Below are positions 1 through 5,529 of a DNA stretch of 11,068 nt, piece by piece. A program made the position numbers and the translations under genes. Position 1 is the first letter of the stretch, and the number at the start of each line of letters is the position of its first letter. The stretch comes from Paramuribaculum sp. GTDB lineage: Bacteria; Bacteroidota; Bacteroidia; Bacteroidales; Muribaculaceae. The notes below the pieces were generated by a model. That model was not told the DNA's origin. It searched no databases and worked only from the letters and a program-made list of their open reading frames with translations. Location of the stretch: NCBI GenBank assembly GCA_009775605.1, contig VSPV01000079.1, positions 1 through 11,068 of the forward strand, given 5' to 3'.

Positions 1-337
1 GGGCCTTTATGTGGAACTTAACGAGAATCTCTGCGAAGGACTTGTTCCGGTTCGCGACCTCGCCGACGATTATTATGATTTCGACGAGAAAAACTATTGC
101 CTCATAGGCCGTCGCCGCGGAGTGCGCTACCGTCTCGGCGACAACGTGACCGTGCGTGTGGCCCGCGCAAGCCTGGAGAAAAAGCAGCTTGATTTCGTGC
201 TGGTGGACGACAAAGGGCGCCCCGACGAAGACCAGATGGGCAAGAAAGTCACCGCAAAGCAGGCCATAAGCGGCAACACGGACAAAAAGAAGCATCTGCG
301 CCGCAGCGAAAAACAGAAATCGCGCCGACGTCGCTGA
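1..337 (+). CDS. rnr: Ribonuclease R, C-terminal end (5' truncated by window)
   Basis: This is the last part of a 3'-to-5' exoribonuclease of the RNase II/R family, which degrades structured RNA and takes part in mRNA and rRNA quality control. The reading frame is open from base 2, so the gene begins outside the window; the GTG at position 11 is an internal Val codon. The visible part starts inside the C-terminal S1 RNA-binding domain (GLYVELNENLCEGLV, then VRDLADDYYDFDEKNY, then RLGDNVTVRVARASLEKKQLDFVLV). It ends in a Lys/Arg-rich tail of about 30 residues (KKKHLRRSEKQKSRRRR), a feature typical of RNase R that helps bind structured RNA. The catalytic RNB domain is not in view. folB follows 38 nt downstream on the same strand with no terminator between, so co-transcription is possible. 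RNase R is favoured over RNase II because of the basic tail and the S1 sequence. Confidence 0.88.
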   Translation, partial: GLYVELNENLCEGLVPVRDLADDYYDFDEKNYCLIGRRRGVRYRLGDNVTVRVARASLEKKQLDFVLVDDKGRPDEDQMGKKVTAKQAISGNTDKKKHLRRSEKQKSRRRR

Positions 338-375
338 ACCGTTCCGGACAGTTTCATAATTCAGGCAACTGACGT

Positions 376-741
376 ATGGAAAATATGGAAATAAGCCTCG
401 AAGGGCTTAATATCTACGCACGCCACGGCGTGATGGAGCAGGAACGCAAGGTAGGTAACCGGTTTGTGGTAGACATAAGCCTCTCCTACCCTCCTGCGCT
501 TGAGGCCGGGCGCACCGACACCCTTGACTCCACCATAAACTATGCGGAGCTTGCCGGCATAATAAAAGAAACGATGGACACTCCATCGCTTCTTCTGGAA
601 AATGTGGCGGTGCGCATCCGCCATGCTGTAATGTCACGCTGGCCGGAGGTAAGCGCGGGAAAAATCACCGTGCGCAAGCCTGCGGCCCCTATCGGCGGTT
701 TCAGGACAGACGGCGGCCCTTCCGTCACTCTTTCCTGGTAA
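376..741 (+). CDS. folB: Dihydroneopterin aldolase
   Basis: FolB converts 7,8-dihydroneopterin to 6-hydroxymethyl-7,8-dihydropterin plus glycolaldehyde, an early cytoplasmic step of folate synthesis. The protein has 121 residues, the normal length for the family. Visible family signatures are the N-terminal IYARHGVMEQE segment, INYAEL around residue 56, LLLENVAVRI around residue 75, and the C-terminal ITVRKPAAPIGG. By eye alignment to the Staphylococcus aureus enzyme, Glu23, Tyr56, Glu75 and Lys101 correspond to its known active-site Glu22, Tyr54, Glu74 and Lys100. The ATG at 376 is used; a second ATG three codons in (385) is an equally possible start. The gene sits 38 nt after rnr. Its stop lies only 3 nt from the stop of the convergent methyltransferase gene. 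Confidence 0.93.
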   Translation: MENMEISLEGLNIYARHGVMEQERKVGNRFVVDISLSYPPALEAGRTDTLDSTINYAELAGIIKETMDTPSLLLENVAVRIRHAVMSRWPEVSAGKITVRKPAAPIGGFRTDGGPSVTLSW

Positions 742-744
742 AGG

Positions 745-1545
745 TCAGTTTCTGCTCCGCAACTGCCAGAAGGCCACAGCCGACGCTGCTGCCACATTGA
801 GCGAGTCAACGCCGTGGGCCATAGGTATGCGCGCCACATAATCAGCCTGCGAAATAGCTTCGGCCGAAAGGCCGTCACCTTCCGTACCCAGAATTATGGC
901 CAGACGCTCTTCGGCGCAAAGCCGCGTGTCGTCTATCGCCACGGAATCATCCGTAAGGGCCATGGCCACCGTCCTGAATCCCTTGCTGCGCAGTGCTGCA
1001 GGGGCATCTATCCACGTCCATGGCACGAGAAACACCGTGCCCATCGAAACGCGGATTGACCGGCGGTTCAGGGGGTCGCATGAACTGGGAGTAAGCAGAA
1101 CGGCGTCGATTCCGAGCGCGGCGGCCGAACGGAATATCGCGCCTATATTTGTGGTATCGACCACGGAATCTATTACAGCCACGCGGCGCGCGCCCTCCAG
1201 CACCTTATCCACATCAGGCGCATCCGGCCGACGCATGGCGCAGAGCACACCGCGCGTCAGTGTGTAGCCCGTCAGCCCTGCGAGCACTTCCCGCGGGGCT
1301 GTATACACCGGTATATCGGGACACCGCGCTATAATGTCGGCAGCATCGCCTGTGATATGCCGCCGCTCACACATCAACGCCACGGGCTGATAGCCTGCCG
1401 AGAGCGCCACGCGTATCACCTTGGGACTCTCCGCTATGAACAGAGCGTTCGCCGGGTCAAGGCGGTTACGCAGCTGGGCCTCCGTCAGCGAGGCGAATAT
1501 CTCAACCCCCGGATGCTCCAGACCCGTAATTTCTATTATCGCCAT
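745..1545 (-). CDS. TrmH/SpoU-family RNA 2'-O-methyltransferase
   Basis: This predicted S-adenosylmethionine-dependent enzyme methylates the 2'-O of a ribose in rRNA or tRNA. It has 266 residues. The N-terminal part (about 1-110; FIAESPKVIRVAL) resembles the substrate-binding region seen in RlmB/TsnR-type members. The C-terminal SpoU domain shows all three knot motifs: motif 1 TTNIGAIFRSA (Asn133, Arg139), motif 2 IILGTEGDGLS (about 217-227, Glu222), and motif 3 IPMAHGVDSLNVAAASAVAF (about 240-259), which forms the trefoil-knot cofactor pocket. The target nucleotide cannot be read from the sequence, so no symbol is given. The ATG lies 4 nt after the stop of the upstream flavoprotein gene, so the two are probably co-transcribed and translationally coupled. 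It converges on folB with 3 nt between stops. Confidence 0.9.
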   Translation of the reverse strand: MAIIEITGLEHPGVEIFASLTEAQLRNRLDPANALFIAESPKVIRVALSAGYQPVALMCERRHITGDAADIIARCPDIPVYTAPREVLAGLTGYTLTRGVLCAMRRPDAPDVDKVLEGARRVAVIDSVVDTTNIGAIFRSAAALGIDAVLLTPSSCDPLNRRSIRVSMGTVFLVPWTWIDAPAALRSKGFRTVAMALTDDSVAIDDTRLCAEERLAIILGTEGDGLSAEAISQADYVARIPMAHGVDSLNVAAASAVAFWQLRSRN

Positions 1546-1549
1546 TCCT

Positions 1550-2167
1550 TCAGCGTATGAAATTGGTTGCCTGGCGTGGTTCCGGAGCCGGGGTGTCTAC
1601 GCCGTCACCGGCATGGAGCTTACGGAGCAGCCACGCCATATTGCGTCCGAGGGTGCGCATGGTCAGCATGCCTTCCGCATCCTCCTGCGCCTCTCCGGGA
1701 TTACACCCGAACACTATGTTCCAGTAGGTCGACGATACCACAGGCATATTGCTTATACCGAAATATTTGTTGAGACGGTCGAACGCGGCCACCGACCCTG
1801 CGCGACGGGCCACGGCAACCGATGCCGCTGGTTTGTACTGCAGCAGAGGCTGTGAAGAGTAAAACAGACGGTCGAGCACAGCGCATAGGCTTCCCGCCGG
1901 GCCGGCGTAATACACCGGCGACCCGATTATTATTCCGTCGGCCTCGGAGGCTTTCTGACGCAATGTAAGGTAGAGTTCGTCCTTGAACACACAGATGCCT
2001 GTAGTCTTACACTTGCGGCATCCTATGCACCCCTGCACGGGCTTTGTGCCGATGCACACGGTATCGGTCTCCACGCCTTCGGCATTCAGGGCAGTCGCCA
2101 CCTCTTTGAGCGCTGCCGCAGTGTTACCCTCGGCATTCGGGCTTCCATTTATAAGTAATACTTTCAT
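1550..2167 (-). CDS. Iron-sulfur flavoprotein / NADPH-dependent FMN reductase-like
   Basis: This is a flavodoxin-fold redox protein of 205 residues. It begins MKVLLINGSPNAEGNT, the phosphate-binding loop for FMN in the NADPH-dependent FMN reductase superfamily. The cysteine motif CIGCRKCKTTGIC places Cys47, Cys50, Cys53 and Cys59 in a C-x2-C-x2-C-x5-C array. This is the compact motif that binds a [4Fe-4S] cluster in archaeal-type iron-sulfur flavoproteins (Isf). GIIIGSPVYYAGPAG (about 74-88) is the second flavin-contact loop of the family. The physiological electron donor and acceptor are unknown. It is the first gene of a two-gene unit with the RNA methyltransferase. A weak -7-like sequence (TAACTTTT) lies just upstream at 2182-2189 on this strand, but it lacks a -33 partner. 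The main alternative is a plain flavodoxin-type NAD(P)H reductase in which the cysteines do not hold a cluster. Confidence 0.82.
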   Translation of the reverse strand: MKVLLINGSPNAEGNTAAALKEVATALNAEGVETDTVCIGTKPVQGCIGCRKCKTTGICVFKDELYLTLRQKASEADGIIIGSPVYYAGPAGSLCAVLDRLFYSSQPLLQYKPAASVAVARRAGSVAAFDRLNKYFGISNMPVVSSTYWNIVFGCNPGEAQEDAEGMLTMRTLGRNMAWLLRKLHAGDGVDTPAPEPRQATNFIR

Positions 2168-2241
2168 ATTTCCGTAAAATCAAAAGTTAGTTTTATAGTT
2201 TCAGCATTAAATAGATATAGACCTCCCTAAACCGTCTGAAA

Positions 2242-2366
2242 GTGATACAATCCTCAGCTAACCGTCACCCTTGTAGGGATGCACGCTCGTGCATCCGCAC
2301 CGACAGCCAGCACCCTGCAATCGGCTGCTCCATGGAGCAGCCCTACTTTTAGCGGTTATGCATCAC
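2242..2366. repeat. Nested inverted-repeat (cruciform-like) intergenic element
   Basis: This non-coding element is built from nested complementary arms. The outer arms GTGAT (2242-2246) and ATCAC (2362-2366) enclose TAACCG (2259-2264) and CGGTTA (2353-2358), which enclose GTAG (2273-2276) and CTAC (2343-2346). Inside lie two back-to-back hairpins. Hairpin 1 (2277-2296) has arms GGATGCAC and GTGCATCC with a 4-nt loop. Hairpin 2 (2323-2342) is a perfect 20-bp palindrome with arms GGCTGCTCCA and TGGAGCAGCC. A 26-nt linker separates them. The CTAC arm abuts hairpin 2 exactly and the GTAG arm abuts hairpin 1 exactly, as in a three-way junction. This layout suggests a dispersed REP/MITE-like repeat. 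Copy number elsewhere cannot be seen here, and no transposase lies nearby. Confidence 0.7.
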
Positions 2367-2397
2367 CCTCCTACAACAGGAAACTTTCCGTAGAATT

Positions 2398-2427
2398 AAA
2401 AAAGCATCGCACATGGCGATGCTTTTT
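2398..2427 (-). terminator. Rho-independent terminator of the rplM-rpsI-rpsB-tsf operon
   Basis: A 7-bp stem GCATCGC (2404-2410) / GCGATGC (2416-2422) with a 5-nt loop is flanked by six A's on one side and five T's on the other. On the - strand it is followed by TTTTTT, giving a standard intrinsic terminator about 40 nt after the tsf stop codon. The flanking A/T runs extend the stem and make it look bidirectional, but no + strand gene ends here. A second small hairpin, GGCCTT-TG-AAGGCC (2435-2448), lies between the tsf stop and this terminator. Confidence 0.85.
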
Positions 2428-2464
2428 ATTTATGGGCCTTTGAAGGCCGCGCTATGATTCGGGA

Positions 2465-3457
2465 TTAGTCCTGGTTGAGGTTCACGCGCTTGAAAGCGAC
2501 TGCTACCAGACCCTTCTGCGACTTCTCAAGGAACTGTCCTACGGAAATCTTGCCGTCCTGAACATATTCCTGTTCCATGAGGCAGCTCTCCTTGAAGAAC
2601 TTGTTGAGACGGCCGTTGGCGATGTTCTGAATCATCTGCTCGGGCAGGTTGGCTGCCTTGGCCTCCGAAGTGGTCTTGATGATCTCGCGACCCTTGGCAG
2701 CCTCTTCAGCTGTGATCCAGCCCTTCGACATGTTGGACTCGATGTGGTCCTCGGAGTCGAAGTGGTTGGGATTGAGACCTGCTTTGTGAAGAGCAGCCTC
2801 AACTGCCTTGCGCACCATTTCCTGCTTGGTCTTCTCGATAGCCACGCTGATTTCAGAATCGATGGTGGCCTGGGGAACATCCTCGCGCGAAACGGCTACG
2901 GGGTTCATGGAAGCGATCTGCATGCAGATTTCGCGACCTATCTGGGGATCTACGTTCTCCTGGTTGAAGCCCACGATAGCGGCAAGCTTGTTGTTGAAGT
3001 GGTTGTAGGCTGCGGTTGTGGGGGCCTCTACTACTTCGTAAGCGCCGATTTCGTTCTTCTCGCCGGTCTTACCGCTTTCCTCGGTGATGAGGTCGGCGAT
3101 GGTGCGGCCGTCTATTTCGAAAGCCTTGAGCTCGTCGATGGTTTTGATACGGTTATCGACAGCGGTGTCGATGAGTTTCTGGGTGAGAGCTATGAAGCCT
3201 TCGTTCTTGGCCACGAAGTCGGTCTCGCAGTTCAGAGCCACGATAGCGGCGAAATTGCCTGCGCTCTTGGAGAGCACGCATCCTTCGGCGGCGTTGCGGT
3301 CCTCGCGCTTGGCGGCTACTGCCTGACCTTTCTTGCGGAGAATCTCAACAGCGGCTTCAATGTCGCCGTTGGTTTCGGCGAGAGCTTTTTTGCAGTCCAT
3401 CAGGCCGGCGCTTGTGAGGTTGCGCAGCTTGGTGATTTCTGCCATTGTTACTGCCAT
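2465..3457 (-). CDS. tsf: Translation elongation factor Ts
   Basis: EF-Ts is the cytoplasmic guanine-nucleotide exchange factor that recycles EF-Tu from its GDP to its GTP form. The protein has 330 residues, longer than the Escherichia coli protein (283) but usual for Bacteroidetes. The N-terminal UBA-like domain (about 5-50; ITKLRNLTSAGLMDCKKAL, then AVEILRKKG) is followed by the core with the invariant TDFVAKN motif (79-85), whose Asp-Phe pair inserts into EF-Tu to displace magnesium. Later conserved stretches are MQIASMNPVAVSRED and LPEQMIQNIANGRLNKFFKE. The chosen ATG (3457) gives MAVTMAEITK, as I recall for other Bacteroidales; the ATG four codons later would give the canonical MAEITK start. 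It is the last gene of the operon, 53 nt after rpsB, and is followed by a clear terminator. Confidence 0.97.
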   Translation of the reverse strand: MAVTMAEITKLRNLTSAGLMDCKKALAETNGDIEAAVEILRKKGQAVAAKREDRNAAEGCVLSKSAGNFAAIVALNCETDFVAKNEGFIALTQKLIDTAVDNRIKTIDELKAFEIDGRTIADLITEESGKTGEKNEIGAYEVVEAPTTAAYNHFNNKLAAIVGFNQENVDPQIGREICMQIASMNPVAVSREDVPQATIDSEISVAIEKTKQEMVRKAVEAALHKAGLNPNHFDSEDHIESNMSKGWITAEEAAKGREIIKTTSEAKAANLPEQMIQNIANGRLNKFFKESCLMEQEYVQDGKISVGQFLEKSQKGLVAVAFKRVNLNQD

Positions 3458-3510
3458 ATCTTATTGATAAGAATAGGATTAATAATTAGATGGATTAGTC
3501 CGCGGCAAAA

Positions 3511-4362
3511 TTATTCAGCTGCGGGAGCTTCGGCGTCTGCCTCTGCGGCGGGTGCTTCAGCTGCGGGAGCCTCAGCCTCGGCGCGGTGGTTGCGGCTTAC
3601 GCGGCGGCGACGGTCGCCACGCTGGGCGGGAGCCTGCTCGCCTTCACCGGCTGCCTGATTGTCGACTTTCTCGACCTTGCGCTCTTCCAGACCCTCGTTC
3701 ATAGCCGAGCAAACGGTGTCGAGGATGAGTTCGATTGACTTTGAAGCGTCATCGTTGGCGGGAATAACGAAGTCGATGTCGTTGGGGTTGGAGTTTGTGT
3801 CCACGATAGCGAACACGGGGATGCCGAGACGGTTGGCCTCAGCCACGGCAATGCGCTCTTTGAGCACGTCGACCACGAACATGGCCGAAGGCAGACGGTT
3901 GAGGTCGGCGATTGAACCGAGAGTCTTCTCGAGTTTTGCACGCTGACGGGTAATCTGCAGTTTCTCGCGCTTTGAGAGGTTGTCGAATGTACCGTCCTTA
4001 GTCATCTTGTCGATGGAAGTCATCTTCTTGACGGCTTTGCGGATGGTGGGGAAGTTGGTGAGCATACCGCCGGGCCAGCGCTCTATCACGTAGGGCATAC
4101 CGATTGACTGGGCTTTTTCGGCGATTACCTGTTTGGCCTGTTTTTTAGTTGCAACGAAAAGAACTTTCTTGCCCGATTTAGCAATGTTCTTAAGGGCTGC
4201 GCTTGCCTCGTCAAGTTTAGCTTGGGTCTTGTAGAGGTCTATGATGTGGATACCGTTGCGCTCCATGAAGATATACGGAGCCATGGCAGGATTCCATTTT
4301 CTTTTAAGGTGACCGAAATGGCAACCTGCTTCTAATAATTGGTCAAATGTGGGAGTTGACAT
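3511..4362 (-). CDS. rpsB: 30S ribosomal protein S2
   Basis: S2 is a late-assembling small-subunit protein that sits between head and body and is needed to recruit S1-type factors and mRNA. The protein has 283 residues. The S2 core covers about 1-232: FDQLLEAGCHFGHLKRKWNPAMAPYIF near the start, VLFVATKKQAK, ERWPGGMLTNF (about 94-104), LPSAMFVVD, and the IPVFAIVDTNSNPNDIDFVIP signature (181-201). From about 236 a non-core tail follows: a basic patch (RGDRRRRVSRNHR, 248-260), then an Ala/Glu/Pro-rich stretch containing EAPAAE-type repeats (261-283). The DNA for this tail includes an exact 15-bp repeat (3514-3528 and 3556-3570). The gene is followed 53 nt later by tsf, the near-universal rpsB-tsf pair. 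It is preceded by a 142-nt non-coding gap after rpsI, which could carry its own regulation. Confidence 0.97.
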   Translation of the reverse strand: MSTPTFDQLLEAGCHFGHLKRKWNPAMAPYIFMERNGIHIIDLYKTQAKLDEASAALKNIAKSGKKVLFVATKKQAKQVIAEKAQSIGMPYVIERWPGGMLTNFPTIRKAVKKMTSIDKMTKDGTFDNLSKREKLQITRQRAKLEKTLGSIADLNRLPSAMFVVDVLKERIAVAEANRLGIPVFAIVDTNSNPNDIDFVIPANDDASKSIELILDTVCSAMNEGLEERKVEKVDNQAAGEGEQAPAQRGDRRRRVSRNHRAEAEAPAAEAPAAEADAEAPAAE

Positions 4363-4459
4363 GAGTTTGTTGAGTTGTTTACGTTCTGATTGTTTTTACA
4401 ACTTCGCGGTAGGGAACGTGTCCATCGGCGAAATTTAGATACTAAACACTTGTTTTTCA

Positions 4460-4488
4460 GTCAGGCCGCCCGATTGTCAGGCCGCCCG
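4460..4488. repeat. Short tandem repeat in the rpsI-rpsB spacer
   Basis: Two exact 13-bp copies of GTCAGGCCGCCCG (4460-4472 and 4476-4488) are separated by ATT, giving a 16-bp period. They lie within the 142-nt spacer between the rpsI stop and the rpsB start. The surrounding spacer is AT-rich, so these GC-rich copies stand out. The copies do not pair with each other. The spacer also contains TTTAG-ATA-CTAAA (4434-4446) and AGTTGT/ACAACT arms (4373-4378, 4398-4403) that could form weak hairpins in the mRNA before rpsB. The function is unknown. Confidence 0.6.
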
Positions 4489-4504
4489 GCTATAAGGCCA
4501 CGTA

Positions 4505-4891
4505 TTAACGTTTGGAGAACTGGAAGCGCTTGCGGGCTTTGGGCTGACCGGGTTTCTTGCGCTCCACGGCACGGGGGTCGCGGGTCATGAAGCCTTCGGC
4601 ACGGAGTGCGCTCTTGTCTTCGGGATTGATTTTAACCAGCGCGCGGGCAATGGCAAGGCGCAGAGCCTCGGCCTGTCCCTTGTAACCGCCACCGTCGAGA
4701 TTCACGTGGATGTCGTATTTGCCGGCGGCATCAAGAGTGTTGAGCGGCTGTTTAACGATATACTGAAGAATCGAGGAAGGGAAGTATGTCTCAAGCGAAC
4801 GCTTGTTGATGGTGATGGCACCGTTGCCTTCCTTGACTATCACGCGTGCCACGGCAGCTTTGCGGCGGCCTACTGCATTTACTGTTTCCAT
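4505..4891 (-). CDS. rpsI: 30S ribosomal protein S9
   Basis: S9 is a small-subunit head protein whose C-terminal tail reaches the P-site tRNA anticodon stem. It has 128 residues, the normal length. Family signatures are VGRRKAAVARV near the N-terminus, DIHVNLDGGGYKGQAEALRLAIARAL (about 61-86), and the strongly basic end AEGFMTRDPRAVERKKPGQPKARKRFQFSKR, which closes with the conserved Lys-Arg. The ATG at 4891 is 10 nt after the rplM stop, the tight L13-S9 pairing found across bacteria. S9 and L13 are transcribed together from the promoter upstream of rplM. Confidence 0.97.
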   Translation of the reverse strand: METVNAVGRRKAAVARVIVKEGNGAITINKRSLETYFPSSILQYIVKQPLNTLDAAGKYDIHVNLDGGGYKGQAEALRLAIARALVKINPEDKSALRAEGFMTRDPRAVERKKPGQPKARKRFQFSKR

Positions 4892-4901
4892 TCTTCAGCT
4901 G

Positions 4902-5381
4902 TTATTTCAGTTTGTTGATATCGATTACTTTGGGGTTCTGAGCCTCGTGGGGATGCTCTGCGCCCAGATAAACATGCATGTTCTCAATAAGCGCGCGGCC
5001 CATGCGGTTTTTGGGAAGCATACCCTTCATCACCTTGATGAAAAGGGGGTTGTAGCCGGCTTTGAGGTGCTTGTTGTGAGCCTTCTTCATGAGGACTTCG
5101 GGAGTGAATGAGCGCTGACCGCCGGGATAGCCGGTGTAGCGGAGATATTCACGGCCGGTGAGTTTGTTGCCGGTGAGGCGAACTTTGTCGGCGTTGATGA
5201 TGATTACATTGTCGCCGCATTCAACATTGGGCGAGTAGCAGGGCTTGTACTTGCCGCGGAGAATTTTGGCCACTTTGGCGCAGAGACGGCCAAGGACCTG
5301 GTCGGTGGCATCGATTACCACCCACTCCCGTTCTACGCTCTGAGCGTTGGGAGTAATTGTCTTGTAGCTTAAAGTATCCAC
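4902..5381 (-). CDS. rplM: 50S ribosomal protein L13 (GTG start)
   Basis: L13 is an early-assembling large-subunit protein that binds 23S rRNA. It has 159 residues, somewhat longer than the E. coli protein (142), as is common in Bacteroidetes. Signatures are WVVIDATDQVLGRLCAKVAKILRGK (about 20-44), CGDNVIIINADKVRLTGNKL, YLRYTGYPGGQRS, and MKGMLPKNRMGR, with the end HPHEAQNPKVIDINK. The start is GTG at 5381: an in-frame TAA lies two codons upstream, and the product then begins MDTLSYKT, the start I recall for other Bacteroidales. It is the first gene of the rplM-rpsI-rpsB-tsf operon, preceded by a leader of about 100 nt and a canonical promoter. GTG may lower its translation relative to rpsI. 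Confidence 0.96.
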   Translation of the reverse strand: MDTLSYKTITPNAQSVEREWVVIDATDQVLGRLCAKVAKILRGKYKPCYSPNVECGDNVIIINADKVRLTGNKLTGREYLRYTGYPGGQRSFTPEVLMKKAHNKHLKAGYNPLFIKVMKGMLPKNRMGRALIENMHVYLGAEHPHEAQNPKVIDINKLK

Positions 5382-5485
5382 TTTTTAATTGCTTGGTTAA
5401 TTGTTAATTGCATGGCGTCTCCGCAGCTTTCGCCCGGCCATAGGCTACCACCCGAAGCCGCCAAAAGTAGTTAATTGGATATAAT
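5382..5485 (-). promoter_or_regulatory. rplM 5' leader with a foldable core
   Basis: This is the predicted untranslated leader between the rplM promoter and the GTG start. Its middle (5414-5462) is GC-rich and can fold: a closing stem pairs 5414-5417 with 5459-5462 (GGCG/CGCC), and an internal stem pairs 5443-5446 with 5456-5459 (GGCT/AGCC). The two stems share base 5459, so they may be alternatives. The part nearest the start codon is AT-rich with three TTAATTG copies on the + strand. Ribosomal-protein leaders often bind their own protein product to repress translation, so this could be an L13 or S9 autoregulatory RNA. The fold is by eye only. Confidence 0.4.
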
Positions 5486-5492
5486 CGGTCTG

Positions 5493-5523
5493 CAAAGGTA
5501 GTGATTTTCCACAACTTACCAAA
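5493..5523 (-). promoter_or_regulatory. Bacteroidetes-type promoter of the rplM operon
   Basis: On the - strand, TTTG (5520-5523) is followed by exactly 19 nt and then TACCTTTG (5493-5500). This is a full match to the Bacteroidetes primary sigma factor form TTTG-N19-TAnnTTTG. Transcription should begin near 5485-5488, giving a leader of about 100 nt before the rplM GTG. The -33 element lies 6 nt downstream of the stop codon of the preceding gene (5530-6015), so this operon is independently initiated. Confidence 0.88.
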
Positions 5524-5529
5524 ACTTTT

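Noticed and set aside
2181..2189. -7-like sequence (TAACTTTT) upstream of the flavoprotein gene, - strand
   Set aside because: There is no TTTG 19 nt upstream, and the implied leader would be under 10 nt, so it is too weak to list as a promoter.
2744..3658. 304-codon open frame on the + strand, opposite tsf and the end of rpsB
   Set aside because: It is antisense to two unmistakable conserved genes and is Val/Gly/Ala-rich low-information sequence, as expected from the codon bias of the opposite strand.
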